Counted from the first letter of the stretch, positions 23,911 through 35,189 are shown. The stretch: DNA of 64,000 nt from Acanthosepion lycidas (GCA_963932145.1 OZ010593.1:29262396-29326395); one strand, 5' to 3'. The notes: a model not told the origin generated them from the sequence alone. Translations and numbers: made by a program.

Positions 23911-23983
23911 AATTAATGGATTTGTTTTTAATCTGACATTGTTTTTATTACTTCAATGTCGGATTAAAAATAAAGCCATTAAT
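23911..23983. repeat. Intronic hairpin 26 nt after the exon's 5' splice site
   Basis: The left arm 23911-23941 ('aattaatggatttgttttt' onward) and the right arm 23954-23983 (its inverse apart from about three positions) form a stem of about 30 bp with a loop of about 12 nt. In the pre-mRNA it would lie directly behind the 213-bp exon's donor site. It could be a small MITE, or a structure that matters for splicing or RNA editing; the sequence alone does not decide. Confidence 0.85.
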
Positions 23984-24121
23984 TGTTTAGAAATTCCTTT
24001 GTTTACATTTCAGATACAATATTGAGGCGATATAGGATTTTGAAAAAAAAATAATCAGAGTGAAGAAGATGTGCTTTCCTTAAAAAGAATTAATAGAGCA
24101 TTTCTTACTGTGACATTCTTC

Positions 24122-24200
24122 ATGGCCGAGTTGGTAAAGCAGGGTGGATCAAATGGTAGTTTCCGCTACAAAGGGGGATGCAGAGTTGATACCAACCAGA
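24122..24200 (+). other. tRNA-like sequence (Leu/Ser-type A box), pseudogene or SINE head
   Basis: 'tggccgagttggtaaagc' is an excellent A-box match of the kind in tRNA-Leu/Ser. 'agagttgataccaacc' about 50 bp later is only a poor B box. No clean acceptor stem can be formed, so a functional tRNA gene is unlikely. Confidence 0.4.
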
Positions 24201-24332
24201 GGACACATTTTCTTTATTAAGATTTCTTGAATGCCCAGGCTGATAGATGTAATATATACAGTTTAAAATAAAAATAGCACAACTCTTTCAAATACCAGTG
24301 TCCACTATAATAACATATGAAATAAAAAAAAA

Positions 24333-24389
24333 ATATATTAATAATTACACATATATCTACATAGGTATATATGTAATTATTAATATATA
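24333..24389. repeat. Inverted repeat, AT-rich
   Basis: 'atattaataattaca' and its inverse 'tgtaattattaatat' flank a short loop, giving a hairpin of about 25 bp per arm including TA-rich flanks. Confidence 0.75.
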
Positions 24390-24514
24390 CTTTATAGCTC
24401 TAACTACATTAAGCACTGTTTTGTATACACCATTGATTAAATAAATAGTTATTTGCTCACCCATATATATACAGAATTGCTCCTATATATGGTTGATCAT
24501 ATCTCTTTATCTAG

Positions 24515-24518
<4 letters not shown>

Positions 24519-24556
<38 letters not shown>
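24519..24556. repeat. (TA)n microsatellite
   Basis: Plain TA run. Confidence 0.95.
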
Positions 24557-24560
<4 letters not shown>

Positions 24561-24868
24561 CTAAAATGTGTTTGATATTTGTTGAAGGCCAATAATATAA
24601 AATAAATTTAATGTGTAATTAAATTTGAATATTATGAATTATGGGATATTTGCAAGTTCTTGAGATTTTTTTTATATGTATGAGTTTGTATGTGCACATG
24701 TGTATAATTATATTAAATAGAGTGAAAAAAAAAAGTATTACATTTTTGCTGGTTCTAAATTTGAATGTTTATATGTTTTAAACAAAACTCTAATGTAATA
24801 AGAATTCCAAATTAAATATGAAATCTGATAATAATTTCAATAGATTTCCCAAACAACTAACATTTGGG

Positions 24869-24913
<45 letters not shown>

Positions 24914-24954
24914 GTGGTAAATATACATATATATGCAAAATCCACAGGTGCATA

Positions 24955-25135
24955 TACACCCATGTATATTTTTTGAATAAAAAATTCCGAGAGGATAGAA
25001 TCCAGATAGAACTCAATGTCCAGGACAGAGTAAGGATATAATAAAAAGGCTTAAACACTAATATTCCATGGTCATAATTTATTCCATTGGAATCGTAAAT
25101 ACGATCCAATTCATCAGACCTACAAATTCAAAAAG
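24955..25135 (-). mobile_element. Penelope-associated terminal repeat, copy 1
   Basis: On the minus strand this segment shares the order 'ctgatga', a short stem-loop, 'aataaattat', 'ctctgtcct' and 'cattgag' with 25505-25690. Both lie downstream, in the same sense, of the Penelope-like ORF at 28099-28821, so they are plausibly 3' or pseudo-LTR parts of such elements. The assignment is by position and similarity only. Confidence 0.45.
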
Positions 25136-25270
25136 AAAACAGAAAAAAACCTACTCCAGAAATAAAAATAGAATTCAGAGAGAGTGTAATTATGAGAGTG
25201 TGGGACGAATGATAGTTCATAAGAGAGGGGTTTAACAGAGAGGGTTATTTAAAAACTAGGTGTGAGTGGA

Positions 25271-25399
25271 ATATATAGTTGGATTGATGTGAGTTTTTGA
25301 CCCTGGGTTTCATGCCCTTGCAATCATCAGACGAAGTGTCTGACAATCGCAAGGGCATGAAACCCAGGGTCACAAACGCACATCAATCCAACTATATAT
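25271..25399. repeat. 129-bp inverted repeat carrying hammerhead-like core motifs on both arms
   Basis: Two arms of about 60 bp (25271-25333 and 25338-25399) are near-perfect reverse complements around a 4-nt centre. Each arm contains 'aagggcatgaaacccagggt'. On the minus strand the order CTGATGA (25324-25330), a short stem-loop, GAAAC (25307-25311) and GGTC (25299-25302) follows the core order of hammerhead ribozymes. The + strand arm has CTGACAA in place of CTGATGA. The predicted helix II does not start with the usual G-C pair, so activity is uncertain. Confidence 0.7.
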
Positions 25400-25504
25400 G
25401 TTAGTTCTATCACTGATATTGAGCGCTTTCCAATAAGTACCACGCATATATAATATATAAATAATATATATAAAAATTATATATATATATATATATAAGT
25501 TAAG

Positions 25505-25690
25505 TTATAAGGAACTTGGTAAACCGAATTGGTATATCCAAAGAGGATGAAATCCTGAGAGCTCAATGTTAGGACAGAGCTAATATGTAATGAAAAACAA
25601 ACCACTTTAATGTACCATTACGATAATTTATTTCACCTAAATCCTTTTTTAAGTATTCAGGATCATCAGGTAAATCTTCCAACAACTAAT
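25505..25690 (-). mobile_element. Penelope-associated terminal repeat, copy 2
   Basis: Diverged second copy of the 24955-25135 segment in the same orientation, with 'acctgatgatcctgaat' at its 5' end and 'gctctgtcctaacattgagc' towards its 3' end (minus-strand reading). Confidence 0.45.
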
Positions 25691-26360
25691 TGAGAAAAAA
25701 AATGGGATTAGAAATTGGTGGGTAGTGTAAATTTTGTAATTGAGAGTGGTAGTTAAACAGACAATATAAAGTATAGGGAGGGGTTAATTTTATATCTCTC
25801 TTAAGTATGTTTTATATTGGAGTAGGAGGAGTGACAGAAACTTGACCTCTTTAGATGGTTAATAAAACGGAAATGAATTGTAGAAAATGTATACAAGTGA
25901 GTCTTATGGTAAAGAGAGAGATAGGGGGAGGGGGAAAGAGAGATGGAGTTGTTATAATTTTGTTTTAACAAAATTATGTAAAAGATAGTTTACAATGTTT
26001 GATAGAAAATTCGATGTCTGAAAAAAATTTTGTTATTAACTTAAATGTTTAATTTTTTAAGTAAATAGTTTCAGGACTAAATATAACTATTATTGTAATA
26101 AACATATTTATCTAGGACATAAAGAAATATTTAAAATCTTAATAGTTTATTCACCCGACATTGTATTTCCACAATATGAAAAAAAAAAAAAAAAATATAA
26201 CATCTATTTTAATATTTAAAATTAATTTATGAATGTAATTTATTTATCATATTGGTAAACTAAATTAAAGATTAGGTTTCATTATTTAATAGAATTTGAG
26301 GGTAATATTAATTTTCATTTATTCATATATGCCTCACAAATGTATTCATGTGAATCCCTA

Positions 26361-26768
26361 CATACATACGATCATTAACAAGTAAAAAAAAAAAAAAAAA
26401 ACCTTTGAGATAATTTACACAAAAATTCATTTATCCTCGTACATAAACTATATATACATTTTACAATCTTTATCTATATTTCAAAAATATTTCACAGTTA
26501 AAATTTAATTTTATCAGTGTGATTTCGGAAGTGTTTCATTTTAAAGGAATTTAGCTAATATTATTACTATTATTAATAGTCAAAGAATGGTATATTTAAA
26601 TTTAAATTATCAATTTAGAAATGAAACTCCCTTCAGAAGAAAACAAAATTTAAACTATAGAATATTACAAAAGAAGGACATTACAAATTAAGAAAATAAA
26701 TTAAAATGTCATTAGAAAGACCCAATATTTCATTTAAAATCAATTCATGCACGTACGCACATATATAC

Positions 26769-26805
<37 letters not shown>

Positions 26806-27330
26806 CATATATACATACACACACACACACATATATATGCATACGATCATTAACAAGTAAAAAAAAAAAACAAAAAAAAACCATAGAAACACTTGAGATA
26901 ATTTACACAAAAATTCATTTAACCTCGCACATAAACTATATATACATTTTGCAATCTTTATCTATATTTTAATATTTGAAATATATATAGATTTCACAGT
27001 TAAAATTTAATTTTATCAATGTGATTTCGGAAGTGTTTCATTTTAAAGGAATTTAGCTAAATATTATTACTATTATTAATAGTCAAAGAATGGTATATTT
27101 AAATTTAAATTATAAATTTAGAATGAAACTCCCTTCAGAAGAAAACAAAATTTAAACTATAGAATATTACAAAAGAAGGACATTACAAATTAAGAAAATA
27201 AATTTAAAATGTCATTAGAAAGACCCAATATTTCATTTAAAATCCATTCATGTACATACGCACATATATACATACACACACACACACACATATACATATA
27301 TATATATATATATATACATACACACACACA
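26361..27330. repeat. Tandem duplication of about 0.5 kb
   Basis: The segment from 'acgatcattaacaagtaaaa' through 'gtcattagaaagacccaata' to the CA/TA runs occurs twice head to tail (about 26361-26835 and 26836-27330), at offsets of 475-503 bp because simple-repeat tracts differ in length. The unique parts are almost identical, so the duplication is recent. No ORF is credible; open frames here are translations of CA/TA repeats. Confidence 0.9.
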
Positions 27331-27486
27331 CACACATATACATATATATATATATATACATATATACATACACACACACATATATACATCCACACATATA
27401 TATACATATATACATACATATACTATTCATATATCCATATACAAATCTATATATCAAAAAAATTAATCTAACCATTTAATCATCCG

Positions 27487-27522
<36 letters not shown>

Positions 27523-27525
27523 CAT
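27262..27525. repeat. (CA)n/(TA)n/(GA)n compound microsatellite
   Basis: Alternating CACACA, TATATA and, at 27505-27522, GAGAGA tracts. Confidence 0.95.
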
Positions 27526-28098
27526 TTAAACCCTACATACAAAACAAAATATAAAAAGAATACATATATACATATGTATATATATATACATACATATACA
27601 TATGTACACTTACCAAATATAAATTCTAAGGTAATTACGTCTATATACATATATAGATTACAAGTAGTTTAAAACCATAAAAACACACATGTTTAAGTAC
27701 ATGTACACACACATATACTTGTACATACATATATAATATACATATACATACAAAACAAACATAAAAACATTTATACATATACATCCACACCCATGCAGCA
27801 TACACGTTAAAAAAAAAAAAAAAATATTCAGTATTCAAACAAGCTTCATATTAGTATATCTATACCCACACACGTGTATATCTATTTGTACATATATATC
27901 CATACTACCATACATATGTGTCCACAATATAAATACATAGTTACCCTTATCTATAATGTTCATATATATATCTAAATAAGTTCACATAAAAAAAAAAAAA
28001 AAAAAAAAAATTGTAAGTTCCAACACATTTATCAAAGAGAACAGTGTCAGTATTTTCATATATTCATTTAAAACAATTTATATTTTCTATTTATATAT

Positions 28099-28821
28099 CT
28101 ACACATACTTTTTTAAAATGAGGTGATTTTTATGCCTACATTTACAAATCAACTCATTATGTCTGTTCAATAGTATGTCCGGATCCTTATGTTTTATAAT
28201 TAGTATTTTTTCCATAATGCACAAATTGCATCGTTCTCTGAAATTAATCGGAGTTTTGGCTTTTGAGACGATTTTCCATTCTATTTGTGGGGTTAATTTG
28301 TTTTCCAATAACTCCCAATAGTGCTTTGAAAGTGCAGTTTGGTGTTTTTTTGATTCATTATAAAAGGATTGGTGATGGTTGTAAAATCGTTGTTTCCAAC
28401 TTCCTGCAGAAATACCTATGTAGATCTTCTTATGTTCAGTATTTTCTTTGGGGAAAATCGTAGCTTCGTATACTATGTTTTTGGACAAACATACTCCTTC
28501 TACTGGACAGACAGATCCTTCCCTGCAGTTACAGGTAGATTTGGTCTTTGGGCTTGTATTAGGATCTTTTTGAAGTTGATTATAAAATTCATTTAAAATT
28601 TTACTATTATGGGAGCTAATAATTTTTTCCATGTTGTTCATGCAGGAATAACTAATTTTTAAATTCATTCTATTGAACAACTTTTTTAATAGCTTATCTT
28701 TTTTAAAATGTTTATCTATAAGTTTAAGAAAATATTTTCCTATATTAATGTTCGACAGCTTACAGAAGGGTGGGTTGAACCATATAATTTTCCTATTTCT
28801 ATTTCTAGATTTAGAAGACAT
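28099..28821 (-). CDS. Penelope-like retroelement ORF, C-terminal part with GIY-YIG endonuclease
   Basis: A 240-codon open frame representing the C-terminal third of a Penelope-like reverse transcriptase. From the N-terminus: 'RKIIWFNPPF' and 'NIGKYFLKLIDKHF' (residues about 10-40), 'SYSCMNNMEKIISSHN' (about 57-73), a Cys cluster CNCREGSVCPVEGVC (about 97-111), then the GIY-YIG nuclease with 'KIYIGISAGSWKQRF' (about 131-145) and 'RCNLCIMEKILI' (about 197-208, containing the expected Glu), ending with a 'KCRH' tail. These elements retrotranspose using this nuclease. The reverse transcriptase palm is missing: the frame starts abruptly where a SINE joins at about 28813-28821, so the copy is 5'-truncated, although the remaining frame is intact. 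The ATG at 28821 lies at that junction and is unlikely to be a natural start. Confidence 0.88.
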   Translation of the reverse strand: MSSKSRNRNRKIIWFNPPFCKLSNINIGKYFLKLIDKHFKKDKLLKKLFNRMNLKISYSCMNNMEKIISSHNSKILNEFYNQLQKDPNTSPKTKSTCNCREGSVCPVEGVCLSKNIVYEATIFPKENTEHKKIYIGISAGSWKQRFYNHHQSFYNESKKHQTALSKHYWELLENKLTPQIEWKIVSKAKTPINFRERCNLCIMEKILIIKHKDPDILLNRHNELICKCRHKNHLILKKYV

Positions 28822-29000
28822 GGTTAGTGGAATGAGAACAATCTACCCTCATAGAATAAGTAAAGTATTCAGTTCATAATTTCCTGAAGGTTATCCAGAT
28901 CGATAAGCACCTAATGAAAGCAGGAAGGCATGCTGGCTGAAATGTTGTGATAACAACAAAGATGAGGACATTAATCTGAATGCAAATAGTGTAAATAATG
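28813..29000 (+). mobile_element. SINE family A copy (3' half)
   Basis: 'gaatgagaacaatctaccc', 'ggctgaaatgttgtgataac' and 'aacaaagatgaggacatt', ending 'aatagtgtaaat', match the distal part of the complete family A copies at 41395-41735 and, inverted, 59700-60048. The tRNA-like head is absent, and it abuts the truncated Penelope-like ORF head to head. Confidence 0.7.
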
Positions 29001-30266
29001 ACTACGATAACTTCTGAAATAAAGTTGACCAATTTTCATCAGATTAACATTTCATTGAGTCAGGCAGGGGAAGCAAGGTCATTTCTTTTGCTGTTAAAGT
29101 TCTACAAAACATAGATATTTGAAAACTGCTTTCAGATTTTTCGATCTTAACAATTTAATCAGGTGTGGATTCAGGATTTTGAAATCCAAACAACAAACTT
29201 AATTCCTGAAGGTCACAATTAATGATCAACCTGTTGAAAATGATGGGACTTTTATATCTGAATCAACTCTTCTTCCTCAGATCAAACTGTCCGTATATCT
29301 TCATAATCTAAGGATCAGTATATTATCTATTTTCAAATTAATGTTTAAGCAGCCAAGCATCAGTGTAATGGATTGGTCACTTGCCTGATTGGTTAGACAT
29401 TCAAATCAGGGTTGGATTTATTTTTTAATTTTATATATCTGTTTGCTTAATATAACAGATAGATAAAGGGACATACAATAGAAAGTCAAACTGTTCATTA
29501 TAAGATAACATTATTCTTATGGCTAAAATAGTTATTTTAGGTGGCATCATTAGTTGTAGTAGTAAGCATCCTTTTTATCTCATGAGTTAATGGTAAGCAC
29601 TATCGTCAGTCAAGCAGGTGGTGAAACAAGAGTGATCTCTCCAGGGTGCAAACTAGAGCAATGTTGTATGGAAGCCTTGTGCTGTACAGACAACATGGTT
29701 CCCTTTTTTTATTTCGATTTCTATAATCGTTTCTATATTTGGTTATGTTTGCAAAGCAGCAGAGATTTGATTTCAGAGATTTCTTTCTTCTATACTTGCT
29801 GAAATTAAATAACAGGGCCAACTAAGCATCCTAGCCTAATCTCCATTGTTATTTAACTCATAGTTGGGGGGAAGGCAGGGCAATATTGAAGAAAAATATT
29901 TTTGTGGCTAATTTTTGTTGATTAGCATTCATTAGAGCTTCCTCATTTAGTAGAAGAAAAATATTTTTTTTTTTTATCATTTTAGAAATGGAGTTGTCTT
30001 CCTAATATAAATACAATGTCAAATTAATCGCTGATTTTTTAAAGAGTTAACTTTACCTTGTTTTTATTTAGAAAATGCTACATTTGAAACTGAGTCAACA
30101 TCATTGATAATGGCATAGAGTACATTTCCCAAATATGGTCCAAGTGACACCTGAATCCTTTTGGATTTATTTTTAAAGAGTTACTTTTACATACATGCAA
30201 TCAGTGGCCTGATGATTACATTTGAGCATGAAACTATATTTTTATCACACAGACACACACATATTA

Positions 30267-30668
30267 CAGTTCAAAAGTTTGAGGTCACCACTGATAATTT
30301 TTTAAATTGGTCCAAAAAGTAGCTGTTTTGTAATTTAATGAAGAGAAAATTATTATACATAGTTAAACAAAAGTGAAACATGATTTTTTTTTTTATTAAA
30401 AATTTTATTATGGCAAAAATAAAAATAAAACATTTTATGATTAAATTTTGTTCTCATCAAAATATCTGCCTTTATAACTGATTACTGCAGCACAAATTTT
30501 TGGCATTCATGGCAAAGGTTTCTCAAAGTACAAGTTTGATATTTGATTCCATTCTTTTTTCAATGACTCTAAGAGCTCCTTTTCAGTTTTTGGATGGAAA
30601 GGTATCACTCTTCTATTAAGTTCACCCCATGCTAATTCTGGGGGTGGTGGCTTCAAACTTTTGAACTG
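30267..30668 (-). mobile_element. Tc1-like element, internally deleted, with transposase C-terminal relic
   Basis: Terminal inverted repeats CAGTTCAAAAGTTTGAGGTC (left) and its near-inverse at the right end are flanked by TA (30265-30266 and 30669-30670). On the minus strand 30455-30645 reads 'ELAWGELNRRVIPFHPKTEK' and, beyond a stop, 'MPKICAAVISYKG', closely resembling the 'WDELNRRV...' and 'MPRRIQAVIKAKGG' ends of Tc1-family transposases. The DDE core is absent. This is a 402-bp non-autonomous derivative. Confidence 0.82.
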
Positions 30669-31063
30669 TAGTGTAGTAACATAGGCAAATGTATGCTATG
30701 CATGCATTTCTATATTTTTGTGAAACAGATTTATCTTCTATAAAGAACAGAAGGATATATGCATTTGTATGTGATTTTATTTTTGAAAACATTAAAAACA
30801 ATCAATTGTGTAAGTTATACTTATATAAGTTATACAAGTATGTAGGGTACATTTCAACATTTAAAATGAATAGTTATTATCTCTTTAAATTTATGCAAAT
30901 GCCTTTGTAGCAAAAACCAACAAGAAAAATACATTAATCTGTTTCACATAAATTCATTTAAAAAAAGGATAAAAGTCCATATTTGGAAAAAAAAAGAAAA
31001 TGTCGGTAGTATATAGTTATCAAATTTGATATTTGTAAATAAAAACAACGTAAACGTAACTCT

Positions 31064-31115
31064 TCTATATAATAAATGTGAATGTCAGTGTGTCACACTT
31101 TTTCCACTTTACTCC
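31064..31115 (+). mobile_element. Possible Helitron 5' terminus
   Basis: 'tctatataataaatgtgaat' followed by 'gtcagtgtgtcacac' resembles Helitron left ends, which begin with TC and run into an A/T- and GTGT-rich stretch. No matching 3' hairpin was found nearby, so this is tentative. Confidence 0.3.
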
Positions 31116-31769
31116 TAGAGGCCATAACCCAACATATCATACCATTTTGGAATCAGGCTGATTCTGTGAGAAAATTAAAAACATTTCAGACTGGATCTGG
31201 CTCTGCAATCCTGAAATTTTGGATTCCCAAGTTTTCATTACAGCAATTTTTTTAAATGATTTTTTGTGACAATTTTTTTTGTACAATAACGATTTTTATA
31301 ACTTGGAAATAAATTTGGGAATAATAATCAAAATTAATTGTGAAATCCAGTGAAAGTCACCCATGAAATAAAAATAATTGTTTGTATGGAAAGTAAGGAC
31401 CTACTCACATCAAAATGTCTTTAAATTAAGTGGTGGCAGAAGAATTATCATTGAACTTTTAAAAGGTGAACTTAGATATTAATGCAGTACTTAAATACAT
31501 ATATGTCTGTTTATATACAGGGTATATCAAAAATACTTTTACAATCTTTGGGGACAGGTCCCTGACACTAAAACAAGGTAAAATGTCCATATAAACATCA
31601 ATTTTGAGCTCTTCTGTAGTTTATTGCTATCTATTGCATCTACTCCCTACATATTGTGATGAGGGCCCAATAAAGAGCCCTCTGCCCAATAGGCTCATTA
31701 AAAATAATTCAGGAATTGATTTGGCACTATATTTATATTAGGAAAACAAACTTTATCTAAATTTTTTTT

Positions 31770-32200
31770 TTTTTTAATCATTTCACCCCAAGCAAGGTGG
31801 AAATACCATTAGTACACAAGGGGTTACAGCAAGTGAAAGTGAGAGAAAAAACTGGATATAGTCGGGATTAAGGAAAGAATAAAAGATGAATGGGATTTAA
31901 GAAGATAGAAGATGGTGACTGACATTGCATTTAAATATTTGAAGATTGTAGTTATGAGGGAAGCAACTAAATTGAAGGGAGTTCCACAGGTGGGAAGTGT
32001 AAGAAAAGAAACTTTTGAAATAGGCAATTACATTTAACTATTTCAAAAGTAAAAGACCTAGATGCCAATCTAGTAACACACTTAAATTCATGTAGTCAGG
32101 GAATCAGTAAAAAGCTCGCCAGAGCAGTTGTCATGAAAATATTTGTAGAAATATAGAGCGAAGCAATGTCATGTTGCTGAGAAAGGATTAAAATAAAATT
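31770..32200 (-). mobile_element. LINE 3' end, truncated (family B)
   Basis: The minus-strand frame 31824-32027 includes 'LPTCGTPFNLVASLITTIFK' and 'LNAMSVTIFYLL', paralleled by 57357-57554. The adjoining 'gatgccaatctagtaacaca' and 'catgaaaatatttgtagaaa' match 57585-57680 and 58350-58440. The copy ends with an A/T-rich tail near 31770. Inactive. Confidence 0.65.
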
Positions 32201-32801
32201 CTTTGATTCTGATGAATGTCATTTTTGGCCCAGACTAAACTAAAGTTTCAAATATGTGGTGTGGATGGAAATAAATGAGTTTAAAGCTGCTGATGGCAAT
32301 TTCCCATTGGTGCTATTATTTTGGTATCAAAGATTTTGTGAATGCAAATCAACAAAAACTCATTGTAAAAAATCATTTTCTTCCTTATTTTTTATGCACA
32401 GACCATTTTCACTCAGAAGTGTTGAAAATGGTTTCATGCATTTTCCAAAGACATAAGGGTAAATTTATTGAAACAGCTAGGGCTTGAACTTGGTTCACTA
32501 ATCACAGTCTACATGTTGATGAATATTTCAAAATGTGCTTTACACTGCTCAAAAACAGGTTCTTTCAAGGAAAATGTCTACTGATCTCTTAAATGTATGC
32601 TGTAAATATATAAAAAAAAAGTAGTATGCACATGGCATGACTGGATTATAAATAAATTTCCTGTTGAAATACGATATCAAGGTTTTATTGCCACTTAGCT
32701 AAAGTTAGCCTATCTACATCAGAAAAAAGGAAATGTATAAAGAAGCTTACAGATAGAACAGAAGTGGTATCAGCAATGTCAGATTTACATATTGGCTGCA
32801 A

Positions 32802-33230
32802 CCCAGTGACCCCATGACTAGAAGTGGCCTCAAGTCTTGGGCAACCTAGTGACCCCATGACTAGAAGTGGCCTCAAGTCTTGGGCAACCCAGTGACCCCA
32901 TGACTAGAAGTGGCCTCAAGTCTTGGGCAACCCAGTGACCCCATGACTAGAAGTGGCCTCAAGTCTTGGGCAACCCAGTGACCCCATGACTAGAAGTGGC
33001 CTCAAGTCTTGGGCAACCCAGTGGCCCCATGACTAGAAGTGGCCTCAAGTCTTGGGCAACCCAGTGACCCCATGACTAGAAGTGGCCTCAAGTCTTGGGC
33101 AACCCAGTGACCCCATGACTAGAAGTGGCCTCAAGTCTTGGGCAACCCAGTGACCCCATGACTAGAAGTGGCCTCAAGTCTTGGGCAACCCAGTGACCCC
33201 ATGACTAGAAGTGGCCTCAAGTCTTGGGCC
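32802..33230. repeat. 43-bp minisatellite, ten copies
   Basis: The unit 'cccagtgaccccatgacta' followed by 'gaagtggcctcaagtcttgg' and 'gcaa' repeats with an exact 43-bp period ten times. Only a few single-base variants occur (for example 'cctag' in the second unit and 'gtggcccc' in the sixth). Confidence 0.97.
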
Positions 33231-33804
33231 CATAAAATTTTAAAAAAGTAAAGAAGCATTTTTTTTTATGTTTCTTTAATTTTAGTTGAAGTGCTTTGTA
33301 TTTTACACCAAAAATGGCATCATCTAAAAAATTTTTTTTTTATTTATTTTTTTTATAGACATGGAGTAACATCGCAAATATATGTAATGAAAGGTCTTCA
33401 AATTTTATTAGCCCAGAGGCCTTGTAAAGCCTATATCCAGTCCTGGGTATTGGCATGGATTTGACATTCCAACACTGTTAAGGAAAAATAAAATGACTTG
33501 GTGATATCAGGAGATATTGTCGTAATAATGTTTAAGTCTCCACTGACAATCTTTATTTAAGAGAAAATTATCTGGCAATATATAGCTTGTAAAAGTGTAA
33601 TGCAAAGTAAATGAAGAGTTAATACCTTTGAATAGTTTTAAATTTAATCAATATTTGGAGCTGTTTTTAGCAAAAATGAATTATGAAGTTTCTTTAAATA
33701 CTGACCCAGAAATATTCCATACTTTTTTTTTTTTTTTTTTTGTTTTTGTTTTACTTGTTTATCATTTTTGGTGAATCTATTTTTTGGCATCCAAATTAAG
33801 TTGT

Positions 33805-34113
33805 AGATATTTAGAACAAAGAACACACACACACACACAAACAACCTGGGTTTTATAATAAGTATAACTCAATATGAGTTGTCCCCCTTTCATTCTGGTG
33901 ACAGAATCGTGTTTTATCATGTTTTCAAATTGATTTCATGCAAAAACAATTGTTTTTCCAATTTTTGGTGCTGTCAGAAACACCGCAAGCTGATTTTATG
34001 CAGTCCTGTGAAGTTTTGTTGAAATCGGTTGAAAAATGTAGGAAATCCGATCCAATATATAAACATACAGACACACACACATACACACACAATCTGCATT
34101 TTATAATAAGTAA
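33805..34113 (-). mobile_element. Helitron-like 5' region with two tandem units (inverted)
   Basis: Read on the minus strand it has 'cttattataaaatgcagatt', a GT-rich run, 'caaccgatttcaacaaaact', 'aattggaaaaacaattgttt', then a second 'cttattataaaacccaggtt' start. The same order is found on the + strand at 49076-49430, where it leads to a Helitron 3' end. Confidence 0.6.
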
Positions 34114-34529
34114 GATGTCTTTCTGAGACTTCTTGGGAGATATAGTGGAGTGGATTCCCATTGCCTTTCCCAGGGCTCTGTATTCAGATACCAATTAAAG
34201 TCATGTCCAAAGTTACTTCTTTATTCCAAATATCTACAACTTGATCTGGTTACCAAAGAAATAATTGACTAAAAGTCATAAACAAACAAAAGAAAAAAAA
34301 AGTATGGAATATTTCTGGGTCAGCACTAACAGTATTTAAAGAAACTCTATTATTCATTTTTGCTGAAAACAGTTCCAAATATTAATGAAATTTAAAGCTC
34401 TTCAAAGGTATTCACTCTCCATTTATTTTTGCTTTGAATATCCTTAATAGCCAGATCTGTTACAGCCTTTAAGAACAAAGATGTTTAATGACACCAAAAG
34501 AGACTGTCAAAATGTGATTGGTTAGTCGC

Positions 34530-35000
34530 TAGTTAACAGATGAGCTATGTACTGGGCATGATGATAATCTACATCTAGTAGAAAGGCCTCTCATCAGGAG
34601 GTTTTCATATGCGTAGAACCACATCTTAATTGCTGTTGGTCTGGAGGGTGGTAGAACCTGTTAGGATCCCAGCTATGGGCAAATAGTTAACCTTCCACCA
34701 ATTGGGTAAAAAAAAATGTAAGTTTAAAAATTGATTTTTATAGTAAAAATACCAGCAATACATTTTTGAAAAAAAAATTATGAGCAATACATTTTTGAAA
34801 AAAAAAAAATTACCAGCAATATATTTTAAGAAAACATATGTTCACCAGCAATGCATTTGACTTTCAACAAAAACCCTCTTTAGAAAAATACACCAATGAA
34901 ACCTAATCTACAAACTAAATTTCTTACAAAGGATACATATTCTATTTATACAAACCTATCTTAAAAATCATGTTGGCATTGAGGTGTTGATATGCCATCA
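34530..35000 (-). repeat. Interspersed repeat D, inverted copy
   Basis: The reverse complement of this segment follows 14440-15000: 'ggcatatcaacacctcaatg', several 'aaaaatgtattgctgg'-type units, then 'gatccta', 'aggccttt' and an equivalent of 'gatgtagattatcatcatgc'. Confidence 0.65.
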
Positions 35001-35189
35001 AATAATCCAAACAGATGAGCTATCTCAGAGACAAAGCTTGATAAAAACAATCTTTAGATAATTTAGATACTCAATGGTTTTGAATGTTTAAAATAATTTG
35101 TCCAAATATTGTTTTATACAAATTTTTAAATTGTTCAGAAATAGGATTAAAATCAAATTACATAGTAGAAGTTTGCATTGTTGAGAAGC

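Noticed and set aside
24122..24200. Functional tRNA-Leu or tRNA-Ser gene
   Set aside because: The A box is excellent, but the B box is degenerate and no acceptor stem pairs.
27190..27475. Several overlapping open frames of 60-85 codons on both strands
   Set aside because: They are translations of CA/TA simple repeats (alternating Ile-Tyr-Val-Cys or His-Thr), with no coding meaning.
29345..29415. tRNA-like string 'cagtgtaatggattgg' with 'cattcaaatcaggg'
   Set aside because: The B box is poor and no family body follows; too weak to list as a SINE or tRNA.
31510..31700. Possible DNA-transposon end 'cagggtatatcaaaaatac'
   Set aside because: No inverted partner was found within a plausible distance.
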